Positions 17,098-23,803 of a DNA stretch of 47,255 nt are shown piece by piece. The stretch covers positions 1 to 47,255 of the forward strand of contig DBPK01000025.1 in assembly GCA_002304835.1 (NCBI GenBank), in the 5' to 3' direction. The notes beneath the pieces were generated by a model that saw only the letters and a program-made list of their open reading frames with translations, did not search any database and was not told the DNA's origin. The stretch's first letter is position 1. Every line of letters begins with the position of its first letter. This stretch comes from Firmicutes bacterium UBA1422 (GTDB lineage: Bacteria > Bacillota > Clostridia > Peptostreptococcales > Anaerovoracaceae). The position numbers and the translations under genes were made by a program.

Positions 17098-17666
17098 AAG
17101 GGAGCTTCCGCAGAGGGATCTGCCTTTGAAATCGACTTTATACCGCGGTTTGCAAGAACATCTGCCCGGCAGTTCATTTCGCTTATATATTTGAAATCAT
17201 CGAATGAAAATCCGGCACCGTTCCATTCCAGGAATTTTTCATAAAGTTTCTTCAGCATTTTCTCATCGCCTTTAAGGTCAGTATGTCCTTTTACCCTATA
17301 GAAACTGATGCTGTGCATATCAAGGAAAGGTAGAAGAGCTTCCCAGAGATCCCTGTTTTCAACAGGCTTTTTTTGCGAAGTCATCCAGCCGTTTTTTATC
17401 CAGTTCAAATACCATTTTTTTCTGAAACAATCCATGAGATAAGAACTGTCCGAAAAAATCTCGATTATTTGACCTTCTTTTTTTATGGCATTAAAAGCTT
17501 TCAGAAGAGCAGTCATCTCCATACGGTTATTTGTTGTATCGGATTCTCCGCCGAAAAGTTCTTTTTGATGTTCCCCGTATTCGAGAACGGCGCCCCACCC
17601 GCCTGTATTTTTTTCGTTCTGGTTGCCGGAGCAGGCTCCGTCAGTATATATTTTAAGTACCGCCAT
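17094..17666 (-). CDS. rnhA: Ribonuclease HI with C-terminal-half insertion
   Basis: It cleaves the RNA strand of RNA-DNA hybrids. The 190-residue protein has the catalytic set D9 (IYTDGACSGN), E50 (NNRMEMTALL), D73 (IFSDSSYLMDC), H128 (RVKGHTD) and D169 (NCRADVLANRG). The H128-D169 gap is 41 residues, against about 10 in the E. coli enzyme, so some 31 residues are inserted there. The basic handle helix (CFRKKWYLNWIKNGW) is present. The start is at 17666, where GGGAGGTG sits 4-11 bases upstream; a longer frame to 17825 has no such site. It is divergent from the YycJ-like gene. Confidence 0.92.
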   Translation of the reverse strand: MAVLKIYTDGACSGNQNEKNTGGWGAVLEYGEHQKELFGGESDTTNNRMEMTALLKAFNAIKKEGQIIEIFSDSSYLMDCFRKKWYLNWIKNGWMTSQKKPVENRDLWEALLPFLDMHSISFYRVKGHTDLKGDEKMLKKLYEKFLEWNGAGFSFDDFKYISEMNCRADVLANRGIKSISKADPSAEAPF

Positions 17667-17687
17667 CAAACACCTCCCAATATTGAT

Positions 17688-17716
17688 ATTATGCAATATA
17701 TAGAGTATTATGGCAA
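17688..17716 (-). promoter_or_regulatory. rnhA promoter
   Basis: Reading the minus strand, TTGCCA (17716-17711) and CATAAT (17693-17688) are separated by 17 bases, ahead of the GGGAGGTG ribosome site at 17678-17671. It lies back-to-back with the YycJ promoter without overlap. Confidence 0.6.
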
Positions 17717-17727
17717 GCAGATACATT

Positions 17728-17755
17728 TTGACAAACCAATGGCTTGGTGTATAAT
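17728..17755 (+). promoter_or_regulatory. Promoter of the YycJ-like gene
   Basis: A perfect TTGACA (17728-17733) and a perfect TATAAT (17750-17755) are separated by 16 bases. The expected start is about 17762, giving a 20-base leader with the ribosome site GGAG at 17772. Confidence 0.78.
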
Positions 17756-17781
17756 GTATACATGCGTTTTTGGAGAAGAAT

Positions 17782-18582
17782 ATGAGTTTTAGTTTTTGTT
17801 CTATTGCAAGCGGCAGCAGTGGCAATTGCTATGTTGTCAAAAGTGAAAAAACTACTTTGTTGGTTGATGTGGGCATAAGCGGCAAAAAGATATTTGAAGG
17901 GCTGGAAAAGACAGGCAGAAGCCCTTCCTCTTTGAACGGCATTCTTATTTCTCACGAACATTCCGATCACATAAAAAGTCTTAAAACAGTATGCAAAAAA
18001 AGTAAAGATGCATATATATATTCCAATATAAACACCTGGGAGCATATAAAAGATATGGTGCCATACGAAAGGCAGATAATCTTTGAAAGGGGTAAAGAAT
18101 TCAAAGCCGGCGATATAATGGTAAGGCCATTCAGCATTTCTCACGATGCCTCTGATCCTGTAGGATTTTCATTTTTTTATGAAGGAAAACAGTTAAGCAT
18201 AGTCACCGACACAGGGTGTATCACAGAAGAAATCTTTGATGAAATACTTGAAGCCGATCTTATAGTCCTTGAGGCCAATCATGATGAAGAAATACTCAAG
18301 TTCTGCAGATATCCTTATTATGTCAAAAGAAGGATACTGGGAGACACAGGTCATCTTTCCAATATTGCCGCCGCAGAGTGTATCAGCAGACTTGTAAAAA
18401 AGAACGGCAAAAAAAGAAGGGTCCTTCTTTCCCATCTGAGTCGGGAAAACAATACTCCCGAAGTGGCATGCCTTACGGTAAAAAATGTGCTGCAGGAAGA
18501 GGGGGTATACGAAAGCGAAAGTCTTGCCATAGAAGTAATAAAAAGAGATGCCATGAGTCCTTTGTATGAGCTAAAAAAATAG
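17782..18582 (+). CDS. MBL-fold metallohydrolase, YycJ/WalJ-like
   Basis: A 266-residue metallo-beta-lactamase-fold hydrolase. The N-terminus FCSIASGSSGNCYVV, the metal motif SHEHSDH (residues 57-63), the later SHDASDPVGF, VTDTG and LGDTGHLSN with a final LLSHLSREN match the YycJ/WalJ family, reported as an exonuclease-like protein linked to the WalKR system in Bacillus. No walKR genes are nearby here. I use ATG 17782, with GGAG 6 bases upstream; the TTG at 17770 would overlap that site. It is followed after 32 bases by rlmH. Confidence 0.88.
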   Translation: MSFSFCSIASGSSGNCYVVKSEKTTLLVDVGISGKKIFEGLEKTGRSPSSLNGILISHEHSDHIKSLKTVCKKSKDAYIYSNINTWEHIKDMVPYERQIIFERGKEFKAGDIMVRPFSISHDASDPVGFSFFYEGKQLSIVTDTGCITEEIFDEILEADLIVLEANHDEEILKFCRYPYYVKRRILGDTGHLSNIAAAECISRLVKKNGKKRRVLLSHLSRENNTPEVACLTVKNVLQEEGVYESESLAIEVIKRDAMSPLYELKK

Positions 18583-18584
18583 AC

Positions 18585-18610
18585 GGCGGTATAAAACGGG
18601 CGGTATAAAA
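18585..18610 (+). repeat. Two 12-bp direct repeats before rlmH
   Basis: GGCGGTATAAAA occurs at 18585-18596 and again at 18599-18610, a 14-base period in the 32-base gap between the YycJ-like gene and rlmH. Each copy holds a TATAAA hexamer. Confidence 0.8.
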
Positions 18611-18614
18611 AGTA

Positions 18615-19064
18615 ATGAACATAAAAATAATCTGTGTAGGAAAATCAAAAGAGAGATACTGGACCGAAGCCTCGGCAGAATACCTGAAAAGGCTCGGGGC
18701 ATATTGCACATGCCGTCTGGAGGAGATCAAAGAAAGTATTTCAGACGATCCCGAAGAAGAGGGAGAGCGGATACTGAAAAAAATAAAAAAAAGTGATCAT
18801 GTGATAAGCCTGGAGATCAAAGGAGAAGAAATGAACTCCGAAGAAATGGCAGATATGATAGAAAAAGCAGGGCTTAAGGGCATAAGCGATATATGTTTTA
18901 TAATCGGAGGTTCATTTGGACTTTCAAAAAAGGTCAGCGAAAGAGCGGACTTGCATCTGTCGTTTTCAAAAATGACTTTTCCCCATCAGATGATGAGAGT
19001 AATACTTCTGGAACAGATATACAGAAGTTTTAAAATAATAAGAAAAGAGAGATATCATAAATGA
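18615..19064 (+). CDS. rlmH: 23S rRNA pseudouridine-1915 N3-methyltransferase
   Basis: A SPOUT-class methyltransferase modifying the tip of 23S rRNA helix 69, using SAM bound in a knotted C-terminus. The 149-residue protein has IKIICVGKSKERYW, FIIGGSFGLS, LSFSKMTFPHQMMRVILLEQIYRSFKI and the terminal RYHK. It is about 10 residues shorter than most homologues, and KIIRKERYHK replaces the usual KIxRGEPYHK. No ribosome site is visible before ATG 18615, so translation may rely on coupling. The stop overlaps nhaA as ATGA. Confidence 0.94.
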   Translation: MNIKIICVGKSKERYWTEASAEYLKRLGAYCTCRLEEIKESISDDPEEEGERILKKIKKSDHVISLEIKGEEMNSEEMADMIEKAGLKGISDICFIIGGSFGLSKKVSERADLHLSFSKMTFPHQMMRVILLEQIYRSFKIIRKERYHK

Positions 19065-20239
19065 ATACTATTGAAAAGATAAAAGAATATTCACTTCCGC
19101 TCATCCTTGGAGTAGTTGTGGCAATGATTTTTGCAAATGTGTGGCCGGAACTTTATCAGAAAATAGTATATACTCCCATAGCAGGAGAACATATAAATTT
19201 CAATTGGATTGTAAATGATGTTTTTATGGTCCTGTTTTTTGCCAGTGCGGGCACAGAGATAGTAAATGATCTTTCTCCCGGCGGTGCATTGAATCCCATA
19301 AAAAAAGCTGTAACTCCATTGATGGCCACAGCCGGAGGTGTTTTGGGACCCATAGCTTTCTTTTTCGTATTGAATCATTTTTTCGGAAGCCCCGAGTTTT
19401 CCAACGGCTGGGGAATAACTACCGCAACGGATATCGCCCTTGCGTGGCTCATAGCAAGGTTGATTTTCGGGAACAGACATCCTGCAGTAAGTTTTCTGCT
19501 TTTGCTTGCGGTGGCCGATGACGGAATAGGACTTATAATAATAGCGATATTCTATCCGGATCCGAGAATGCCCGTTGAACCCGGCTGGCTGATCCTTATA
19601 GTAGTTGCAATGCTGATTGCATTTGTCATGAACAGAAGGGATGTCAAATCCTTCTGGTGGTATTTTCTTATTTGCGGAATAATAAGCTGGTTCGGAATGC
19701 ATAATGCACACCTTCATCCGGCGTTGGCTCTTGTGTTTATCGTTCCTTTCATGCCCCATGAAGGAGAGGCCATACCTTGCAATGATCCCCACGGGGCCTT
19801 TGATGCTCCGGAGGGCACCACTCTTAGAAATTTTGAGCACTTTCTTGTTAATATAGTTGAATTCGGACTTTTCTTTTTTGGATTCACAAATGCAGGAGTT
19901 GGATTCTCTGAAATATCCAGTCTAACATTTATAATAATGATTTCTCTGATTTTGGGAAAAACTGTGGGTATATCGCTGTTTACCCTTATTGCGGACAAGG
20001 CTCTAAGATTCGGGCTGCCTGAGGGCATGCGTAGCAGAGATGTTTTTACGGCAGCCATCGTCGGAGGCATGGGCCTTACAGTGGCTCTTTTTATAACGGA
20101 ATCAGCCTTTACTGATCTTACGATCCAGGGAGCTGCAAAAATGGGAGCCCTGTTCACTGTGGGAGCTTCACTGATAGCCTTTGTAGTTTCAAAAATCCTC
20201 AGGATACAAAAAGCCAGTGAGGATGACTACTTTTTTTAA
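19061..20239 (+). CDS. nhaA: Na+/H+ antiporter, NhaA family
   Basis: A 392-residue, about 12-helix inner-membrane antiporter. The ion-binding residues are present: the unwound-helix TATDIALAW aspartate (D124) and the Asp pair D153-D154 in LAVADDGIGL, corresponding to D133 and D163-D164 of E. coli NhaA. Flanking residues differ from the E. coli type (ITTATDIALAWLIARL rather than IPMATDIAFALGV), so it is a divergent clade and ion preference is uncertain. It overlaps rlmH by 4 bases and ends at a bidirectional terminator. Confidence 0.88.
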   Translation: MNTIEKIKEYSLPLILGVVVAMIFANVWPELYQKIVYTPIAGEHINFNWIVNDVFMVLFFASAGTEIVNDLSPGGALNPIKKAVTPLMATAGGVLGPIAFFFVLNHFFGSPEFSNGWGITTATDIALAWLIARLIFGNRHPAVSFLLLLAVADDGIGLIIIAIFYPDPRMPVEPGWLILIVVAMLIAFVMNRRDVKSFWWYFLICGIISWFGMHNAHLHPALALVFIVPFMPHEGEAIPCNDPHGAFDAPEGTTLRNFEHFLVNIVEFGLFFFGFTNAGVGFSEISSLTFIIMISLILGKTVGISLFTLIADKALRFGLPEGMRSRDVFTAAIVGGMGLTVALFITESAFTDLTIQGAAKMGALFTVGASLIAFVVSKILRIQKASEDDYFF

Positions 20240-20263
20240 AAAACCAAAATAGTATTACAAAGA

Positions 20264-20301
20264 AAAAAGATTTGAATCGAACTTTCTATTCAAATCTTTT
20301 T
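20264..20301. terminator. Bidirectional terminator between nhaA and arsR-type gene
   Basis: A perfect 14-bp inverted repeat (AAAAAGATTTGAAT at 20264-20277; its complement at 20288-20301) with a 10-base loop. The A-rich left arm and T-rich right arm let it terminate both strands. The right arm lies in the last codons of the convergent regulator gene. Confidence 0.85.
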
Positions 20302-20603
20302 GTTGCATCCAGGTATTTCATTAGCATTCCTATGTTCACGAAATAATATGAGAATTTTTCTTGCTTTCGCACATCCACAAGTCCTGACTTCACAAGAGTT
20401 TTCATGTGTTGTGAAATCGTTGCCTGGGCATAATCAAATTCATCAACGATGTCTTTGTTGCAGACAGGTATTATTTTTTTGTTACAGGTCATGATATAGC
20501 GAAAGATCTTTATTCTGGCGGGATGGGCCAGTGCATCTGAGATCTTCGCCATTAGCATCACTTCGGATTCGGGCATTTCATCGGTTTCTTTTCTGATCCT
20601 CAT
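20286..20603 (-). CDS. ArsR-family transcriptional repressor
   Basis: A 105-residue winged-helix regulator with the ArsR-type N-terminus (ISDALAHPARIKIFRYI) and recognition region ATISQHMKTLVKSGLVDVRKQEKFSYYF. Two cysteines (C40 and C48, TCNKKIIPVC) precede the recognition helix and could bind a metal or sense thiol chemistry, though the classic ELCVCDL motif is absent. The start has GGAGG 9 bases upstream. It is convergent with nhaA and divergent from two membrane proteins, which are candidate targets. An inverted repeat over its own -10 suggests autorepression. Confidence 0.85.
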   Translation of the reverse strand: MRIRKETDEMPESEVMLMAKISDALAHPARIKIFRYIMTCNKKIIPVCNKDIVDEFDYAQATISQHMKTLVKSGLVDVRKQEKFSYYFVNIGMLMKYLDATKRFE

Positions 20604-20625
20604 GTATATTATCCTCCGGGTAAAA

Positions 20626-20670
20626 AAGTATCGCTTAATAACGATACTTCATATCATTGTTTATTGTCAA
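20626..20670 (-). promoter_or_regulatory. arsR-type promoter with overlapping operator
   Basis: On the minus strand TTGACA (20670-20665) is followed after 18 bases by TATCGT (20646-20641). A perfect inverted repeat, AAGTATCG at 20626-20633 and CGATACTT at 20642-20649 with an 8-base spacer, covers that -10 box. The arrangement fits a repressor blocking its own promoter. Confidence 0.65.
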
Positions 20671-20682
20671 GTTAATATATGA

Positions 20683-20711
20683 TTGAAAAACAAAATAAAA
20701 TGTGTGATAAT
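20683..20711 (+). promoter_or_regulatory. Promoter of the membrane-protein pair
   Basis: TTGAAA (20683-20688) and GATAAT (20706-20711) are 17 bases apart, with an extended -10 TG at 20703-20704. The expected start is near 20718, just before the GGAGG site at 20722. The ArsR-type operator lies 34 bases upstream of the -35. Confidence 0.6.
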
Positions 20712-20733
20712 AGAATGCATTGGAGGCACAAAA

Positions 20734-21390
20734 ATGAAAAAAGCAAAACAGGATATAAAAGGAATAAGATTGGCAATGGCAGGACTTATCATGATTGCTG
20801 CGGTCAATGCCGTTCTGGCAGGTTTCCATGTTTACAAAATGATTTATTATGTTGAGTTTGCAGCCATGCTTTTTTCTTTGGCTGCTTGGGTAATGATTTT
20901 TTTGGCATCAAGGGGACTTGCCACATTGGATGCCGAATTCAGAAACATATTTTTCATATCTGCCATATGCGTTATCGCAACTGTTCTACAGGGACTTTTG
21001 GCAGCAAAATACTTTTTTATCGACGGCTTGGGAAATCAGGCGTTTATAGATTTCTTTGTACTGCTCATGTACTATATAACTATGCTGGGCCTTATATTCA
21101 CATATCGCTTTCTGCTTTCCGGCAGCAACAGGCTGCTTCTTAATGTTAGCGGCGGCAGGAAAACCATGAAATGGCAGAAAGTGTTCTTTCGGGGAGCGAT
21201 TCTTATACTTTCCTGTATGATTTTGATGCCCTTTGCTCTGCTTTTCCCTACTATAGTTAAAATCATACTTTCTGTGATGGTTATACTGCTGTTTCTGGCT
21301 GTACAGGGTTATATGTGCAGATTTATCGAAAGAGCATACGACTATATAAAAGGAAAAGGGGTAACCACAGGGAATGAAAAGCGATCTTAA
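20734..21390 (+). CDS. Membrane protein of unknown function (first of a pair)
   Basis: A 218-residue protein I do not recognise. It has about six hydrophobic segments (near residues 12-33, 37-58, 70-92, 100-125, 150-172, 173-195) and a basic cytoplasmic C-terminus. ATG 20734 has GGAGG 8 bases upstream. It overlaps the next gene by 17 bases. Both proteins begin with KG followed by a hydrophobic GL-rich helix and share a helix-loop pattern ending LQGL or LTGM, suggesting distant duplication. Position opposite the ArsR-type gene suggests a small-molecule or metal stress role; this is inference only. Confidence 0.7.
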   Translation: MKKAKQDIKGIRLAMAGLIMIAAVNAVLAGFHVYKMIYYVEFAAMLFSLAAWVMIFLASRGLATLDAEFRNIFFISAICVIATVLQGLLAAKYFFIDGLGNQAFIDFFVLLMYYITMLGLIFTYRFLLSGSNRLLLNVSGGRKTMKWQKVFFRGAILILSCMILMPFALLFPTIVKIILSVMVILLFLAVQGYMCRFIERAYDYIKGKGVTTGNEKRS

Positions 21391-22000
21391 AGGGCTACAG
21401 ATATTTGAAATAGGTCTTATACTTTCCATAGTGACCAATTTTCTCGGTATACTTGATCTGGGTAAAGTTTTTTCTTTTGTGATTTCTTTTATTTCGGTAT
21501 GTGTATTTATGATAATGTTGACAGGAACCGAAAGACTTACCGAATACGATATCGGTTTTATCAAGACAAGAAATCTTCTGATAGCAGGTGTTTTGCTGAG
21601 TTCAGTCATAGCTCTGCTTACGGGAATGGCGATGGCGGATATAGAGTACTGGATGAGTGTCACGGCAGTAATTTTTGTTATTGCAAGAGCGGCAGTATAT
21701 ATAGCAGTTGTGGGAATGGCGATTTCGGGATGCATAGGCATGTCAAAAATAGAAAAAGGGAGAAAAAGCCAAGAACGTATTGACCTGGAAAATGAATACA
21801 AAGAGAAGTGCAACAGAACATGGAAGGTCTATCTATGGGTTTCGGTGGTCAGCATTTTTACTGATGTGGTAGGTGTTATGCTTATAAATCAAGATCAGAT
21901 CATATGGACCGCTTTGATATGGGTCACCGGAGCGGCAGTAATGGTATCAGGGGCAATTGCGGCAAAAAGGGTCTATGAGGCTTTTTATCTATGCAGCTAG
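21374..22000 (+). CDS. Membrane protein of unknown function (second of a pair)
   Basis: A 208-residue protein, unrecognised, with about six hydrophobic segments (near residues 11-27, 31-49, 67-88, 92-120, 151-170, 176-197). Between helices 4 and 5 is a charged cytoplasmic loop (KIEKGRKSQERIDLENEYKE). It overlaps its upstream neighbour by 17 bases, so the two products are probably made together and may form a complex. A terminator-like palindrome follows at 22051. Confidence 0.7.
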   Translation: MKSDLKGLQIFEIGLILSIVTNFLGILDLGKVFSFVISFISVCVFMIMLTGTERLTEYDIGFIKTRNLLIAGVLLSSVIALLTGMAMADIEYWMSVTAVIFVIARAAVYIAVVGMAISGCIGMSKIEKGRKSQERIDLENEYKEKCNRTWKVYLWVSVVSIFTDVVGVMLINQDQIIWTALIWVTGAAVMVSGAIAAKRVYEAFYLCS

Positions 22001-22050
22001 CATTTGCCGAACTTGCTCATAAACATCGATTTCAACATCCCATTTATCGA

Positions 22051-22081
22051 ACAGGCGCAAATATATTTGCACCTGTTTTTT
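22051..22081 (+). terminator. Palindrome with T-run: terminator and probable regulator operator
   Basis: A 26-base near-perfect palindrome (ACAGGCGCAAATA then TATTTGCACCTGT, one mismatched pair) at 22051-22076 followed by TTTTTT. It is a plausible terminator for the membrane-protein pair. Its core GCAAATATATTTGC (22057-22070) recurs in the enhancer before ord, and its right arm contains the -35 box of the next promoter. Confidence 0.7.
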
Positions 22082-22095
22082 ATTTGTGTTAAAAT
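22067..22095 (+). promoter_or_regulatory. Promoter of the sigma-54 activator gene
   Basis: TTGCAC (22067-22072) and TAAAAT (22090-22095) are 17 bases apart, with an extended -10 TG at 22087-22088. The expected start is about 22102, only 16 bases from the ATG. The -35 lies inside the 22052-22075 palindrome, so a protein bound there would block RNA polymerase. Confidence 0.65.
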
Positions 22096-22117
22096 GATCT
22101 TGTATTTGAGGAGAGAT

Positions 22118-23524
22118 ATGGATATCAGAGAATATGAAGAGCTTCTGAAAGAAATGACCGGCATAATAAAAGAAGCGGTCCATGTGGTGGATGCCGGCGG
22201 ACGAAGCATCATTTACAATCAGGCAATGGCAAATCTTGAAGAGACCCGCAGAGAAGAAGTGCTGGGGACTCTTTTTGCCGATACTTTTTCAAATATACCA
22301 AAGGAAGAAAGCACTATGCTGAATGCCCTGCGTTACGGCGAAGCCACCATGAACAAACAGCAGACTTATCTTAATAAGTACGGAAAAGAAATAACCACTG
22401 TAAATTCTACGATCCCTGTTAATGTTGATGGAAAAACCGTGGCGGCAGTGGAAATAGCCAGAGATATAACAGATATAAAAAATATGTCGAATACCATACT
22501 GGAGCTGCAGGAAGAATCAATAAAACCAAAAAAAACAGAACATCAAGGCATAAAGCACTATAACTTTGCCGACATAATAGGAGAAGATCCGGAGTTCGTG
22601 AAACTGGTGGATTCAGCAAAAAAAGCTTCACAAAACAGGGCGTCTGTTTTTATATACGGTGAAACAGGCACGGGCAAAGAGCTTTTTGCACAGAGCATAC
22701 ATTATGACGGGTCAAGGAAAAACAAGCCATTTCTTGCGCAAAACTGTGCAGCTCTTCCGGCCAGTCTTCTTGAGGGGATACTTTTTGGGACTGCCAAAGG
22801 GGGATTCACCGGAGCCGTTGACAGGGCAGGGCTTTTTGAACAGGCTAGCGGCGGTACCCTTTTACTTGATGAGATAAGCGCCATGCCATATGATCTTCAG
22901 AGCAAACTGTTAAGAGTTCTTCAGGAAGACTATATAAGAAGACTTGGAGGAATGAAGGACGTGCCGGTGGACGTAAGGATAATAGCCACTGTCAATGAAA
23001 AGCCGGAGATACTGATAGAAAAGGGTGCTCTCCGAAAAGACCTTTATTATAGGCTTGGCATAGTCAATCTGGATCTTCCGCCTTTAAGAGAAAGAAGAGA
23101 AGACATACCTGTTTTGGCCCATAGACTTCTTGAAAAGCAAAGCAGGCGTTTCAAAAAAAAGATATCAGGATTTTCTGAAAATGCTCTCGGGAAACTTCAG
23201 AGTCATGACTATCCGGGGAATATAAGAGAACTTGAGAATATTATTATAGCCGCCGTTTCTATGGCTGATGAAGAAAGCTTACTTGATGCGGAGCATATAA
23301 TATTGCCTGCAGGATTATATCAAAAGCCCGGGAAAAAAGATATGACCACACGGGACAATAACGGGATCGAAAAAATGAAAGGCAAATCTCTTTCCGACCA
23401 TTTGGGCACAATAGAAAAGGAACTGATAAGGGAGGCTATGGAAAAGACAAAAGGAAATGTTTCCCGGGCGGCAGATATGCTGGGTATAAGCAGGCAGCTT
23501 CTCCAGCATAAACTGAAAAAATAA
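22118..23524 (+). CDS. Sigma-54-dependent activator of ornithine degradation
   Basis: A 468-residue enhancer-binding protein. Residues about 1-125 form a PAS-type sensor (VHVVDAGGRSIIYNQAMANL through VEIARDITDIK). The AAA+ domain has Walker A GETGTGKE (181-188), the sigma-54-contacting loop GGFTGA (228-233; usual GAFTGA), Walker B GGTLLLDEI and YYRLGIVNLDLPPLRER. The C-terminus is a Fis-type helix-turn-helix (GNVSRAADMLGISRQLLQHKL). ATG 22118 has GAGGAGA directly upstream; earlier in-frame codons lie in the palindrome region. It precedes a sigma-54 promoter and the ornithine genes. C. difficile has a comparable regulator (OrdR). The PAS ligand is unknown. Confidence 0.93.
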   Translation: MDIREYEELLKEMTGIIKEAVHVVDAGGRSIIYNQAMANLEETRREEVLGTLFADTFSNIPKEESTMLNALRYGEATMNKQQTYLNKYGKEITTVNSTIPVNVDGKTVAAVEIARDITDIKNMSNTILELQEESIKPKKTEHQGIKHYNFADIIGEDPEFVKLVDSAKKASQNRASVFIYGETGTGKELFAQSIHYDGSRKNKPFLAQNCAALPASLLEGILFGTAKGGFTGAVDRAGLFEQASGGTLLLDEISAMPYDLQSKLLRVLQEDYIRRLGGMKDVPVDVRIIATVNEKPEILIEKGALRKDLYYRLGIVNLDLPPLRERREDIPVLAHRLLEKQSRRFKKKISGFSENALGKLQSHDYPGNIRELENIIIAAVSMADEESLLDAEHIILPAGLYQKPGKKDMTTRDNNGIEKMKGKSLSDHLGTIEKELIREAMEKTKGNVSRAADMLGISRQLLQHKLKK

Positions 23525-23569
23525 TATGCTGAACAATAAAATGTCGGCAGAAAGATAATATAAGAAATG

Positions 23570-23587
23570 GTGCAAACATTTTTGCAC
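23570..23587 (+). promoter_or_regulatory. Upstream activator site 1
   Basis: GTGCAAA-CATT-TTTGCAC, a perfect 7-bp inverted repeat with a 4-base spacer, about 150 bases upstream of the predicted sigma-54 start. It shares TGCAAA...TTTGCA half-sites with the neighbouring 24-base palindrome; their centres are 23 bases apart, about two helical turns. Confidence 0.65.
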
Positions 23588-23589
23588 AG

Positions 23590-23613
23590 CATATGCAAAT
23601 ATATTTGCATATG
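23590..23613 (+). promoter_or_regulatory. Upstream activator site 2 (24-bp perfect palindrome)
   Basis: CATATGCAAATA followed by its exact complement, a perfect 24-base palindrome. The core GCAAATATATTTGC is identical to the palindrome over the activator's own promoter. It lies about 126 bases before the predicted sigma-54 start, a usual distance for an enhancer. Confidence 0.75.
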
Positions 23614-23650
23614 AACGGCAGACCCTGCAGTAAAAAGTATATTTATAATC

Positions 23651-23678
23651 AAAAAGCCCTGATTTTCAGGCTTTTTTT
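23651..23678 (+). terminator. Terminator of the sigma-54 activator gene
   Basis: AAAAAGCCCTGA and TCAGGCTTTTT form an 11-bp stem with one bulged C and a TTT loop, ending in a seven-T run. It separates the activator transcript from the ord promoter and lies between the enhancer palindromes and that promoter. Confidence 0.8.
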
Positions 23679-23701
23679 ATGTGCAAAAGCATAAAAACAA
23701 A

Positions 23702-23717
23702 TGGCACGTTAATTGCT
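23702..23717 (+). promoter_or_regulatory. Sigma-54 (-24/-12) promoter of the ornithine operon
   Basis: TGGCACGTTAATTGCT matches the consensus TGGCACG-N4-TTGCW at every defined position, with GG (23703-23704) and GC (23715-23716) correctly spaced. The expected start is about 23728. With an enhancer-binding protein gene and palindromic sites upstream, the assignment is strong. Confidence 0.92.
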
Positions 23718-23728
23718 ATATATAATAG

Positions 23729-23758
23729 AAGATGCATGTGCTGATAAAAAAGCATCTT
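23729..23758 (+). other. Stem-loop at the 5' end of the ornithine mRNA
   Basis: AAGATGC (23729-23735) pairs perfectly with GCATCTT (23752-23758) around a 16-base loop. It starts within a base or two of the predicted sigma-54 transcription start, so the mRNA would begin with a hairpin, a feature that often protects 5' ends. No T-run follows immediately, so it is not a terminator. Confidence 0.5.
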
Positions 23759-23803
23759 AAAAAGTTGATATTTGAAAAAACATAAATGAAAAGGAGAAGA
23801 ATT

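Noticed and set aside
17667..17825. N-terminal extension of RNase HI (53 extra residues)
   Set aside because: It would read through the strong GGGAGGTG site, the rnhA promoter and the divergent promoter, and the extra residues do not resemble the family.
22004..22117. Upstream extension of the sigma-54 activator beginning at a TTG
   Set aside because: It spans the terminator-palindrome and the activator promoter and has no ribosome site; ATG 22118 follows a clear GAGGAGA.
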